A DNA stretch of 41,903 bases from Thermoplasmatota archaeon (GCA_016930135.1 JAFGHM010000015.1:1-41903); one strand, 5' to 3'; shown: positions 14,901 through 22,791, numbered from the stretch's first letter. Made by a program: numbers and translations. The notes: generated by a model not told the origin, from the sequence alone.

Positions 14901-15510
14901 GGCTCTGATAAGCGCAGTCGTCCGCTCGAGCGCGCAGTCGTCCGCGAGAGCCACAGTCAACCTCTACCTCAACGTGTCGCCTGTGCACGATGTGCGCGTG
15001 TTCAGCTTGAACGAGTCCACTTATGTCACCGGCTGGAGCACGATCACCAAGTTCACCGTGAACAACACGGGCAACATCGAGGACACGTTCCTGGTGAGCG
15101 TGTCCAACCTCGATTCGCTCCTCTCGCTGGGCTGGTCTGCAACCATAATAGACCCCGCCACCGGCGACGAGGTGACTGAGGTCCAGGTCGATGCCTTCGA
15201 CGGCATGGAGCTTGCAGTCAACTTCACGGCCACGAGGAGCACTCCGGACGTCACCGCCTCCGCACTGGTGTTCGCAGCGTCTGCAGAACAGCCGGCTTCT
15301 GGCAGCTACGGAGCGGTCCAGGTAAGGCTTCCCGACCTCGTCATCGGGCCCGGGTATGTCGACGCCGAGAGGGCAGACATCTCCTACGAGTACGACGTGT
15401 CCAGGGTTCTGCTGAACATAAGCTTGGCGATCGCGCTCGTAGCGCTGGTCGTGATGTTCTTCGTGCTGCGCAAGAGGAAGGGCTTGGGCAAGGGAGGTGC
15501 TGCGAAGTGA
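8926..15510 (+). CDS. aglB: STT3/AglB oligosaccharyltransferase with very long extracytoplasmic C-terminal extension
   Basis: N-terminal multi-TM region, SGGSDSYYW and DADHDSF acidic loop motifs, WWDYG at 10744-10758. After ~11737, repeated carboxypeptidase-regulatory-like beads, two NEW3/CARDB-like domains and a terminal TM helix with a basic tail. GTG 8944 is an alternative start. Confidence 0.93.
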   Translation: MGYYHQVALSLAEAREVPAGSFLSRFRRGDRGPSELRKWFVANWTTLFILALLFAVALFVRTYFGYDTAMDGYLVSGGSDSYYWQRIIDYSAETGKQLYWDPLINYPDGIRNPRPPFYSMSIVVPAVFAQGMFESLDDAIGWSLLWSTAFWGALTIIPTYFVGKETFGRRAGLAAAFFLAVMPAHVQRSVFSDADHDSFILFFIVLTFYFLLRAVKTQEHKRWVENWRSWSSIRAGLGDYVRESRTPMLYALMAGVAYGCVMIAWVGFGYVTVLILAYYLIQILLNKFKGFDSTSVTIIVSLAMAFGYLLAFPVYYEQSLIPVRFDVPVYLFVFAVVFGMLFVISRDYPWTLTLPATFLLLGAGIVIINAIDPSLAEAILSGQGYFVKSKLYSTIAEARAPDFSELAMSFGMVTFFLSLTGLIWAIIKIPKKATAEYIFIVVWLGAAIFMAISAGRFMFNAAPAFALAAAWVVVIIVDNLDFNSVRKSLMGASGSYWQIFRKSVKIRHIVGVLFIAFMVILPNVWYGTDAGIPSETKALLDKEIYESMPSFMRPDDYDRINGSNWYLGAFGYSIPLERYYFPSAWEWFTEYDSHIPAAVDRPAYVSWWDYGFEAVQAGQHPTVADNFQNGYQIAGNIIMAQSEAEVIALFSYRLLEVAMRDAETRDALQGMCERYGVDYERIYEIVFGPVQPIIDEVLEDPAVYGPMDSDLSGANAKIVAARVELVKLDQDALVGFYGELCSLTGWDIRYFSVDSRMFPRSGTDTGIFYAPAKLSDRRIDQGSVPIDFYGINAVDQYGREVALDQVTADMVIVDYSLTYKPMFYNSTFYRAMCGPSGYELGMSNDGIPSLSGTLQSLEVMPGWNMAHFRMVYRTAYYNPYPIAEIPYHRDAWTAISLEEAQELQTKIQNNEIQGYVDDSASSFYSAGVVFLKYYKGAYVNGTVTTEEGYPVANVRATVQDEYGIPHMSVLTDSEGRYSLLAPFGEITLVLSMGDTVTSSLVSSNIIDRLEFNVTDDQAMRLPYDLDGDGMYDYMITKDYQMRETQVTADLFWDIDEEGNYTAETDELIQDATVYAMDLVTGSMFEIDAPEGTFDTTLPPGTYDMWARIYGVNVTVSTNLTVAAGQKSTQKLALKPSMLYGYLSYLDGESAIGIELVMTELSRGYRVSALTDDEGAFRFEKLLSGDYSLTTTEPGYTLSAVTLTITAGSDIFNNLTIFPEATIRARVLMDGAGVPYAAYMLSDIYSPGTVVSGLTDASGRIEVKVLKGVWTLYAVQTVGSESYAGAKTLDLRTADSVSTAVSLGQASSVSGGVRNPLGATIRSGHVVFESSEGVRIPARIDTLGVYKMTLPYGTYEVTSYSTTGSCLFSGTTVVTGAATSYQVEMIEGVLVEGAIWLDRDSTGTLSAQELGRYAKLRLTDESGALFTAAAAEDGNFTLVYPKAADGTLSVGEAGFSEWSVTSRFVNDTTNIGAVVGPDEVVVQGRIAYDGQGLRGIRVTFTPQVLLLDVVTAVTSSGGYYTASLLPAVYTVSVDQDTNPMGGERYICEEEFTLLPSGVPVQYSLTPDKKVEMHGVLFGAESDMELSLSGPETRALTLGGTISYSAYLLPGEYNVYAKGYLGADVYANVTSVTLSVDSRQHDFQLYPAHELRGSIDIDGRPVTKEVTIRAVSALGEAVETTTSLSSYSIELPQGLYTVNFSMEDTKTEGGRTLYVEYEAEAPILISTDDQRLNPSLSRRLDNTTFSGTVYGTGGAPVRAYLRMVPNTVFGLGLEFWTDTSGSFNVSMQPGDYTVHILRSQDKSAYLGTLRLERDVSMEQSFNLTSGLYISGRVFVADAGASVDVSVATGSAKLQVTSDASGDFRVLVTEGSYILSATTTRVENDLTVRYTGSLDVNVEDTDSYVTLNLLRSSTRTVSVSWDRNLTQTVPPGVLVKYAFTVTNTGNIEDKWSVSSSTTGFNISFTPSTFELGLGSESTATVVAEITAHDDVAAGEALISAVVRSSAQSSARATVNLYLNVSPVHDVRVFSLNESTYVTGWSTITKFTVNNTGNIEDTFLVSVSNLDSLLSLGWSATIIDPATGDEVTEVQVDAFDGMELAVNFTATRSTPDVTASALVFAASAEQPASGSYGAVQVRLPDLVIGPGYVDAERADISYEYDVSRVLLNISLAIALVALVVMFFVLRKRKGLGKGGAAK

Positions 15511-16310
15511 GGCCTCGGACATCGGTGTTGTTCTCGTTGGCCACAGCAGCGTTGCTCGTCATGCTCGTCCTTCCCGGGATGGTGCAGCTCGCCTCGAACG
15601 CGGTTGCGTACGGAGGCATCAGCATACAGCTCGACCGCCCGTCATTCGCTGGTAAGGGCGATACCGTGGTGTGCACTCTGACCATCACTGGCGGCCCTGC
15701 AGAGGATGGTGGAGGAGAGTATTCATATGAGGCCGAGATAGTGGCTGACAACTCCACCGGCTCGTCCGTCAGTCCGGACACCGGCAATTCTGCGAGCGGC
15801 GTGTTCAAGCTCAACGTGACCATGCCTGGCGAGGCCCCTCAGAAGATCAAGATCGCCATCAACGCGACCTCCAAAGGGGGCTCGCCGCAGGTGACCAAGC
15901 ACCTCGAGCAGGAGTTCGAGATGAAGGTCGTGGACCCCATCATCATAACGGCTACGATCTACAACAGGGGCGAGACCGACGCGCGGAACGCGACGGTCAA
16001 GTTCTACGCAGACGGGACCTACCTGGCTTCTCGGGTATTCAATGTCACCGCGGGATCCTCCGCAGTGCTCACCCACAACTGGACCTTCGACAACATCCGC
16101 TCCGGGAGGCATGTGATTACGGTCGTGGTCGATGATGCGAATGACCTGGTCGAGTTCAGCACGGGCAACAACGTCTATTCCCTCACCATATACGTTGGCA
16201 GCGAGGGCAATCCCATGGGAGCCATACTGACGATCGGTGTGATCATAGCCTCGGTGTTCGTCGGCCTGATGTGGCTCCAGAAGCCCCAGAAGCGCGGCAA
16301 GAAGCTATGA
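15507..16310 (+). CDS. Secreted/membrane-anchored protein with CARDB-like domain
   Basis: N-terminal hydrophobic segment, Ig-like region, CARDB-like 'IIITATIYNRGETDARNATVKFYADGTYLASR...FDNIRSGRHVITVVVDDANDLVEFSTGNN', C-terminal TM and basic tail. GTG overlaps the aglB stop (GTGA). Confidence 0.8.
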   Translation: MRPRTSVLFSLATAALLVMLVLPGMVQLASNAVAYGGISIQLDRPSFAGKGDTVVCTLTITGGPAEDGGGEYSYEAEIVADNSTGSSVSPDTGNSASGVFKLNVTMPGEAPQKIKIAINATSKGGSPQVTKHLEQEFEMKVVDPIIITATIYNRGETDARNATVKFYADGTYLASRVFNVTAGSSAVLTHNWTFDNIRSGRHVITVVVDDANDLVEFSTGNNVYSLTIYVGSEGNPMGAILTIGVIIASVFVGLMWLQKPQKRGKKL

Positions 16311-16385
16311 CCTGGAGCCCCCTCAGGATGATGGGATAGGCTCTTATATTGAACACACTTTACCCGGCCTAATTCAAGGGAAGGC

Positions 16386-16721
16386 ATGATGAGCTTGTCC
16401 GAAGAAATACTACATCTGAGCGACTCGAACTTCGATTCCGCTGTCAAGTCATCCGGCAGTCTGCTGATCGACTGTTGGGCCGCATGGTGCGCCCCCTGCA
16501 AGATGATCGCCCCGACCATCGAGGCGCTGGCAAAGGACTACAAGGGAAAGGTGACCTTTGCGAAGCTCGACACGGACGAGGCGCCCAAGACGGCGATGGC
16601 CCTCGGCATACGTAGCATCCCCACTCTGTTGTTCTTCAAGGACGGAAGGCAGGTGGACCGTCTGATTGGGGCGCATCCTCGTGTGAACATCGAGGCCGCG
16701 ATAAAGAAGCACTTCGTGTGA
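16386..16721 (+). CDS. trxA: Thioredoxin
   Basis: LIDCWAAWCAPCKMIAPTIEALAKDYKGKVTFAKLDTDE...IRSIPTLLFFKDGR; CAPC active site. Confidence 0.95.
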   Translation: MMSLSEEILHLSDSNFDSAVKSSGSLLIDCWAAWCAPCKMIAPTIEALAKDYKGKVTFAKLDTDEAPKTAMALGIRSIPTLLFFKDGRQVDRLIGAHPRVNIEAAIKKHFV

Positions 16722-16728
16722 AAGCCGG

Positions 16729-17346
16729 TCAGCTCTTTCTCAGGACCTCCTCTATCTTCTTGTGGAGCGTATTGGCTGAGGTCGCCACAGCGACTTCGCC
16801 CCTCGTCTTCTCGAGCAGGCTCCTCGCTACATCCTGCTTGTGCCTCAGGGGCACGATCGCATCGGGGTAGTCGAACCTCATCAGGGCCGTCAGGAGCTCC
16901 TCCATCATGTCCAGGATCTCATTCGCACGGCCGACCCTCCCGGACTTGAGCTCTTCGAGGCAGAACCTCCTCAGCTCCCCGACGCTGTCCCCGAGGCCCA
17001 TGAGATAGGGAGCGCTCCCCACTTCCAGCTCTTCAGGCGATGGGACATCGCCCTTCTCGAGGAGGGACATGATGAGTCCGACCTCTGCATACTCCTGGAA
17101 CGCGCTGGTTACATATCCTGCGTGCTCCAGCTCGGGGTGTTCTGCCAGGAGGCTGTACAACCTGTTCACCTCGTCCTTGAGCACGTTCAGCTGGTCCCCT
17201 GCCTGCTCATTCCTGTGCAGGCCTCTCAGTATCGCTCCGGACAGCCTCACGACGGCCCTCGACGATTTCAGCGCGATCTCCCTCACCTGGTCCTTCTCGT
17301 CAAGCTCGGATTCTATCTTCGAGATCACCTCTTCCAGGTTCTTCAC
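16729..17346 (-). CDS. Translin-family protein
   Basis: All-helical ~205 aa; 'REIALKSSRAVVRLSGAILRGLHR' and 'YLMGLGDSVGELRRFCLEELKSGRVGRANEILDMMEELLTALMRFDYPDA' match the archaeal translin pattern. Confidence 0.8.
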   Translation of the reverse strand: MKNLEEVISKIESELDEKDQVREIALKSSRAVVRLSGAILRGLHRNEQAGDQLNVLKDEVNRLYSLLAEHPELEHAGYVTSAFQEYAEVGLIMSLLEKGDVPSPEELEVGSAPYLMGLGDSVGELRRFCLEELKSGRVGRANEILDMMEELLTALMRFDYPDAIVPLRHKQDVARSLLEKTRGEVAVATSANTLHKKIEEVLRKS

Positions 17347-18674
17347 AGCTCTCCCCTCCTTATCCGATCCATCCGCGCGATCTTGGCATCGAGCATCTCC
17401 TTCTTCGCTATGTCGTGCCTCACGTGTATCCTGCCGGACACATGGCCTATCGCGCTCTCGGCTATGGCCTCGGCCTCATCGATCACGTCCGCGATGCCCA
17501 CTATCCCCACGGACCGCGAACTCGTCGTGAACACCCTGCCATCCTGTTCGTTGACGCTGGCATAGTACAGGATCGCCCCTTTGTCGGCTATTGCCTTCTC
17601 GTCCACGCTGATCTCCTGTCCTGAGAGCGATTTCACTCCATAACCCTCAGGAACGATGTACTTGCACACGGAGGCCTTTCGTGTGAACTGCAGGCGGCTC
17701 CTCGAGATGTTTCCGCTCGCCATGCCCTCGCACATCTGAGCAAAGTCTCCTTCGAGCAGCGAGAGGACGTTCATCGCCTCCGGGTCGCCGAACCTGGCAT
17801 TGAACTCGATCACCTTCGGGCCGTCCCTCGTGAGCATGAACTGGCCGTACAGCGTGCCCCTGTACTCAGCTCCCTCGGTCTTGAGCGCCTTCACCGTGCT
17901 GTCCATGATGGCCACTGCATCCTCGTACTCGCTCCTCCTGAGGAAAGGCAGCAGACCGTCATTCTGCGAATACGACCCCATCCCTCCAGTGTTGGGGCCA
18001 GTGTCGCCCTCGAAAGCCCTCTTATGGTCCTGGACCGCGGGCATTGGCACGACCCTCGTCCCGTCACAGAATGCCTGGACAGTGAACTCCTCTCCGACCA
18101 GCTTCTCCTCGAGGACGATTGTCGGCGTGCCCCCAATGTTCTTCGAGAGTATCTCTGCGACATAGTCCAGGATATCTCTCTTTGACATCAGGTGCTCCCC
18201 GAACACCTTCACGCCCTTGCCTCCAGTCAGGCCCGTGGGCTTGACCACTATGTCGGTCCCGAGGGAGTCGAGGGCCTTCTCCGCATCCCTGGCGTTGTCG
18301 ACTGCCACGAACTTCGCCGCGCCTCTGATTGCGTACTTGGCCAGCAGCTTCCTCATGAAGCTCTTGGAGGTCTCTATCCTCGCAGCCGCCTTCTTCGGGC
18401 TCGCAGTCGAAATGCCGGCCATTTCGAGCGCATCCGCGAGGCCCAACTCCAAGGGCGCCTCCGGGCCGATCACAGCGATGTCGACATGCGTGTTCTTCGC
18501 AAACTCGACCACTCTGTGCAAGTCCATCTCATCGACGAGCATGTGTTCCTTCGCTGCACGGAAGATGCCCGGGTTCTTGTTCTTCGAACACGCGTAGACT
18601 TCGGCTCCCGAGCGTGCAAGAGCAGCGACGATCGCATGTTCTCTCGCGCCTCCCCCTACAGCCAGGGCCCTCAT
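17343..18674 (-). CDS. purD: Phosphoribosylamine--glycine ligase
   Basis: MRALAVGGGAREHAIVAAL, VVKPTGLTGGKGVKVF, NTGGMGSYSQNDG, VIEFNARFGDPEAMNVLSLL. Start corrected to 18674 (ORF open to 18905). Overlaps the translin start by 4 bp. Confidence 0.95.
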   Translation of the reverse strand: MRALAVGGGAREHAIVAALARSGAEVYACSKNKNPGIFRAAKEHMLVDEMDLHRVVEFAKNTHVDIAVIGPEAPLELGLADALEMAGISTASPKKAAARIETSKSFMRKLLAKYAIRGAAKFVAVDNARDAEKALDSLGTDIVVKPTGLTGGKGVKVFGEHLMSKRDILDYVAEILSKNIGGTPTIVLEEKLVGEEFTVQAFCDGTRVVPMPAVQDHKRAFEGDTGPNTGGMGSYSQNDGLLPFLRRSEYEDAVAIMDSTVKALKTEGAEYRGTLYGQFMLTRDGPKVIEFNARFGDPEAMNVLSLLEGDFAQMCEGMASGNISRSRLQFTRKASVCKYIVPEGYGVKSLSGQEISVDEKAIADKGAILYYASVNEQDGRVFTTSSRSVGIVGIADVIDEAEAIAESAIGHVSGRIHVRHDIAKKEMLDAKIARMDRIRRGEL

Positions 18675-18770
18675 CGTTTCCGACCTGCCCATGCATGAGA
18701 CTTGTGAAATAAGAAGGTTGTCCACGCGAGCCGACTGGCCGTGAGACGACAGCTCGGTCATACCTGGGAA

Positions 18771-18780
18771 ATCATATAAG
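18771..18780 (+). promoter_or_regulatory. Probable TATA box upstream of gatD
   Basis: ATCATATAAG centred ~28 bp upstream of ATG 18805. Confidence 0.5.
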
Positions 18781-18783
18781 ACA

Positions 18784-20094
18784 ATGAACCCTATCCCTGT
18801 CCTGATGAAGTACGCTGGCCATGTGGGCGAGCTCCTGGACAGCGCCGGAGCTGAGATCGGTGACGTCATCGAGATCCGGCGCGGAAAGGAGGTACGCTCA
18901 GGCATCTTGATGCCGCATCACGACTTCAGCGCACCATCTGTAATCACGCTGAAGCTAACGACTGGTTACAACATCGGCGTGCTTGTTGATCAGGAGACCG
19001 AGGTCAAGCTTGTACTGAAGAGGGAAGCCAAGGCTCAGAAGAAGCAGGCACTTCCGCGTGATCCCGCGAAGAAGGACATTGCGGTCATAAGCACCGGGGG
19101 CACGATCGCGTCCTACGTCGACTACAGGACGGGTGCTGTCCATCCGGCGATATCCGCCGAGGAGCTGGTCTTCTCTGTGCCCGAGCTTCTGGACCTCGCG
19201 AACGTCCGTGCAAAGGTCCTCTACTCGATCCTAAGTGAGAACATGAAGGTCTCTCACTGGCAGAGCTTGGCCAGGGCCGTCGCCGAGGAGCTGAACTCAG
19301 GCGCGGTCGGCGTGATCATACCCCACGGCACCGACACGATGGGCTTCACATCCGCAGCTCTCGCATTCATGCTCAGGAACCTGACGGGCCCGGTGGTCTG
19401 CGTGGGCGCCCAGAGGTCCTCTGACAGGCCGTCCTCTGATGCGATTATGAACCTGCTCTCGGCGACGAGACTGTCCATCGACAGCGACCTCGGAGAGGTG
19501 GTGGTCCTCATGCACGGGGACACTTCCGACACGCACACGCTCGTCCATCGGGGCACCAAGGTGAGGAAGATGCACTCGTCCCGCAGGGACGCCTTCAAGA
19601 GCATCAACATCGACCCGATTGCCAGGATCGAGGGTCCCAAGATGACATTTCTCACGGAGTACACGAGGCGGTCCAAAGGCTCCGTCCAGCTGAAGGACAG
19701 GATCGACGGGCGGGCCAGCATGCTGCACTTCTACCCGGGCTTCGAGGCGGAGCACTTCGACCTCATCGCCACCAAGGTCAGGGGCATAGTCATCGCGGGG
19801 ACCGGACTGGGCCATGTCTCGGAGGAGATAGTCGGCTCGATCAGGAGGGCAGTGAAGGACGGCGTGCACATCTACATCACCACCCAGTGCCTTCACGGGG
19901 CTGTCAACCTGAACGTCTACTCCACCGGGAGAGACATGATCACCGCGGGCGCGGTGACCCTGGGCGACATGCTCCCCGAGACGGCATATGTCAAGCTCAT
20001 GTGGGCCATGGGCCAGGCCGAGGCCCCGGAGGAGGTCAGGAAGATCATGCTGACCAACATCGCGGGCGAGTTCGCTGAGAGGAGGCTGGTCTGA
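18784..20094 (+). CDS. gatD: Glutamyl-tRNA(Gln) amidotransferase subunit D
   Basis: Asparaginase-like: AVISTGGTIASYVDYRTGAVHP, IIPHGTDTMGFTSAAL, VVLMHGDTSDTHTLVHRGTKVRKMHSSRRDAFKSIN. ATG 18805 may be the true start. Confidence 0.95.
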   Translation: MNPIPVLMKYAGHVGELLDSAGAEIGDVIEIRRGKEVRSGILMPHHDFSAPSVITLKLTTGYNIGVLVDQETEVKLVLKREAKAQKKQALPRDPAKKDIAVISTGGTIASYVDYRTGAVHPAISAEELVFSVPELLDLANVRAKVLYSILSENMKVSHWQSLARAVAEELNSGAVGVIIPHGTDTMGFTSAALAFMLRNLTGPVVCVGAQRSSDRPSSDAIMNLLSATRLSIDSDLGEVVVLMHGDTSDTHTLVHRGTKVRKMHSSRRDAFKSINIDPIARIEGPKMTFLTEYTRRSKGSVQLKDRIDGRASMLHFYPGFEAEHFDLIATKVRGIVIAGTGLGHVSEEIVGSIRRAVKDGVHIYITTQCLHGAVNLNVYSTGRDMITAGAVTLGDMLPETAYVKLMWAMGQAEAPEEVRKIMLTNIAGEFAERRLV

Positions 20095-20095
20095 G

Positions 20096-21967
20096 TTGGA
20101 CTACAAATCCCTTGGGCTGAAGGTGGGCATAGAGATCCACCAGCAGCTCAACACGGGCAAGCTCTTCTGCGGCTGCTCGTGCGAGCTCTCGGATGTCCAC
20201 CACAAGGAGCTGACGAGAAGGCTCAGGCCCACCCAGAGCGAGATGGGCGAGATAGACAGGGCGGCTCTGGAGGAATCGGAGCGGAAGATGCACTTCAGGT
20301 ACCAGACCGTGCCGCATTCGTGTCTGGTGGAAGCCGATGAGGAACCACCCCACGATGCGAACAGGCGCGCGATCGAGGCCGCTTTGGAGATGTCGATGTT
20401 GCTCGGCATGACCCCCGTCGATGAGGTACACTTCATGCGGAAGATCGTGATCGACGGTTCGAACACGAGCGGGTTCCAGAGGACCGCTCTCATATCGATG
20501 GGGGGCAGGGTGGAGGTCGAGGGCAAGACCATAGGGGTGACCACCTTGTGTCTAGAGGAGGACGCGGCCCGCAAGATAGCCGAGCACGGGAGTGAGGTGA
20601 CCTACCGCCTCGACAGGCTGGGGATCCCTCTAGTCGAGATTGCAACCGAGCCGGAGATATCTTCCCCAGAAGAGGTCAGGTTGGTCGCAGAACGCCTCGG
20701 CTCTCTCCTCAGGGCCACCAAGAAGGTTCGGCGCGGCATAGGGACAATAAGGGAGGACATAAACATCTCGGTGTCGGGTGGAGCGCGCGTCGAGATCAAG
20801 GGCGCTCAAGACCTCAGGCTGCTGCACCTCTATGTCGCGGAGGAGGTCAAGCGCCAGCTCGCACTCCTCGATGTCAAGAAGACGCTGAGGGACCGGGGGG
20901 CAGGTAGGCTGTCTTCGGAGGCCAAGGACGTCTCGGGGATCTTCAGGGGGACCAGGTGCAAGGTGATCAAGGGCGCCCTCGACGCCAAAGGTGTCGTCCT
21001 GGCGATCAGGCTGCCCAAGTTCGCGAGAGTCCTTGGTCCCACTGAGACGGGGGTCAAGAGGCTCGGTCCGGAGATGGCGTCACATGCGCGCGTGGCAGGA
21101 GTGAAGGGATTGTTCCATTCCGACGAGCTGCCCGGCTATGGAGTCACCGTGGCCGAAGTCGAGGACCTCAGGGCGGTGTTGCTCGTCGAGCCGGAGGATG
21201 CCTTCTTCCTTATTGCGGATGAGGAGGAGAAGGCACGCGCAGCCATCGTGAGGGCCGTGGACAGACTGAATGTCGCAATCGAGGGCGTTCCGGAGGAGAC
21301 GAGGGACCCGCTCCCGGACGGCCAGACGGTGTACAGCCGCCCGCTCCCGGGCAAGGAGAGGATGTACCCCGAGACGGATGTCAGACCGATACTCGTCGAT
21401 GAGACGCTGATCGAGAGCATCCGGCTCAATCTACCCGAGCTCCCAGAGCAGAAGATCTCCAGGCTCGTGAAGCACTTCGGCATCAGCAAGGACCAGGCCG
21501 AGTCGCTCATCAAGAGCGGCTACGAGGACGAGTTCGAGCTGCTCGCCAGCAGCTTCGGAAGCGCGCAGGTCGTCGCCAGAATCTATCTGAACACGTACCC
21601 CGAACTCGAGAAGCTCGGCCTGACCCCCTCCGAGCTCAGCCTTGAGACGATGAAAGAAGTCATGGCCCTCCTCAAGAATGGAGCCTTCGCGAAGGAGGCC
21701 ATCCCGAAGATACTGGCATCGGTGCTCGAGAACGGCCACACGGTCGCGCGCGCAGCGGAGACGGTGGGTGCTGAGCCGATCGGCATGGACTCGGTCAGAG
21801 AGCTCTGCGACCGGATTGTCAGGGAGAAGGAGAAGCTGGTGAGGGAGCGAGGTGAAGCCAGCATAGGCCCCCTCATGGGTCTGGTCATGAAGGAGCTCCG
21901 GGGCAAGGTGGACGGGAAGGTGCTCAGCGAGATTTTACGCGAGAGGATAAGACAGCTAATGAGCTAG
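20096..21967 (+). CDS. gatE: Glutamyl-tRNA(Gln) amidotransferase subunit E
   Basis: GatB/E motifs: KVGIEIHQQLNT, KLFCGCSCEL, FHSDELPGYGVT, C-terminal YqeY-like tail. TTG start directly after gatD stop. Confidence 0.95.
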   Translation: MDYKSLGLKVGIEIHQQLNTGKLFCGCSCELSDVHHKELTRRLRPTQSEMGEIDRAALEESERKMHFRYQTVPHSCLVEADEEPPHDANRRAIEAALEMSMLLGMTPVDEVHFMRKIVIDGSNTSGFQRTALISMGGRVEVEGKTIGVTTLCLEEDAARKIAEHGSEVTYRLDRLGIPLVEIATEPEISSPEEVRLVAERLGSLLRATKKVRRGIGTIREDINISVSGGARVEIKGAQDLRLLHLYVAEEVKRQLALLDVKKTLRDRGAGRLSSEAKDVSGIFRGTRCKVIKGALDAKGVVLAIRLPKFARVLGPTETGVKRLGPEMASHARVAGVKGLFHSDELPGYGVTVAEVEDLRAVLLVEPEDAFFLIADEEEKARAAIVRAVDRLNVAIEGVPEETRDPLPDGQTVYSRPLPGKERMYPETDVRPILVDETLIESIRLNLPELPEQKISRLVKHFGISKDQAESLIKSGYEDEFELLASSFGSAQVVARIYLNTYPELEKLGLTPSELSLETMKEVMALLKNGAFAKEAIPKILASVLENGHTVARAAETVGAEPIGMDSVRELCDRIVREKEKLVRERGEASIGPLMGLVMKELRGKVDGKVLSEILRERIRQLMS

Positions 21968-22112
21968 ATTTCCTCTTGTTCATCAGCAGCAGGAAGCTCT
22001 TGCAGTACTCTATCGCGGCGCCAGGGTCAGTACTGCTCTCGACCAAGAAGCGCCTGCAGAGCTCGTCCAGATCATCCGGGTTGTTGTACTTGTGCGGTTT
22101 CTCAGAGGTCAC
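21924..22112 (-). CDS. Small hypothetical protein (62 aa)
   Basis: GTG start preceded by GGAGTG and, further upstream on the minus strand, CTTTATCT; fills the gap between gatE and the methyltransferase; convergent 3' overlap with gatE. Confidence 0.45.
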   Translation of the reverse strand: MTSEKPHKYNNPDDLDELCRRFLVESSTDPGAAIEYCKSFLLLMNKRKSSSLAVLSSRVKSR

Positions 22113-22176
22113 TTGCCCACTCCGTCCTGTAGCACCGCTCTATCTCGGATGGAACTAGATAAAGCTTCTCGCAGCG

Positions 22177-22791
22177 TTATCTATTCGCGAAATCACGCAA
22201 TCTGAATCTGTAGATATATATCGATTCGAAGAACAAATGCTTCTCCTCCAGCATCTCTGACTCGTATCTCTGCTTGGCCGTTTTCAGAAGACTCATCAGC
22301 CCGCCTATAGACGACAGGACCACGTATATCCTCCCGCCTGGCGCCAGTTGTCTCCAGGCCTGTTCGAGGAACCTGACGGCCATCTCGCTCCCCTCCTCGC
22401 CCCCGGCCCACGCCTTCTCGACCCAGCTGGTCGAACTGGCCGTCCCGGGGAGGTATGGAGGGTTGAACGCGATCACATCGAACAGGCCAGATATCCTCTC
22501 GAAGAGGTCGCTTCGCACAACCTCAAGCCTGATGTTGTTCCTGGCGGCGTTTCTGCGCGTGCACTCGACTGCCTTCGGGCTCATATCGGCGGCGGTCACT
22601 TTTGCACCGAGTTTTGCTGCATGGAGCGCAATCAGTCCGCTGCCTGTGCCCATCTCCAGCAGCGATTGGTCAGGTGATACCTCGACGCATTTGAGGAGGA
22701 GGTACGAGTCGTCGCTCGGATTGTAGACCTCTTCGTCGATCTCTATGTCGATGCTGCTGTCGAACCTCACAGCCCGGCGGTAGGTCAACAC
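22177..22791 (-). CDS. HemK2/PrmC-like class I SAM-dependent methyltransferase
   Basis: LLEMGTGSGLIALHAAKLGAKVTAADMSPKAVE plus FNPPYLPG (NPPY motif) in a ~205-aa single-domain protein. Confidence 0.85.
   Translation of the reverse strand: MLTYRRAVRFDSSIDIEIDEEVYNPSDDSYLLLKCVEVSPDQSLLEMGTGSGLIALHAAKLGAKVTAADMSPKAVECTRRNAARNNIRLEVVRSDLFERISGLFDVIAFNPPYLPGTASSTSWVEKAWAGGEEGSEMAVRFLEQAWRQLAPGGRIYVVLSSIGGLMSLLKTAKQRYESEMLEEKHLFFESIYIYRFRLRDFANR

Noticed and set aside
18675-18905. N-terminal extension of purD
   Set aside because: Overlaps gatD and its promoter; MRALAVGGG at 18674 is the conserved PurD start.
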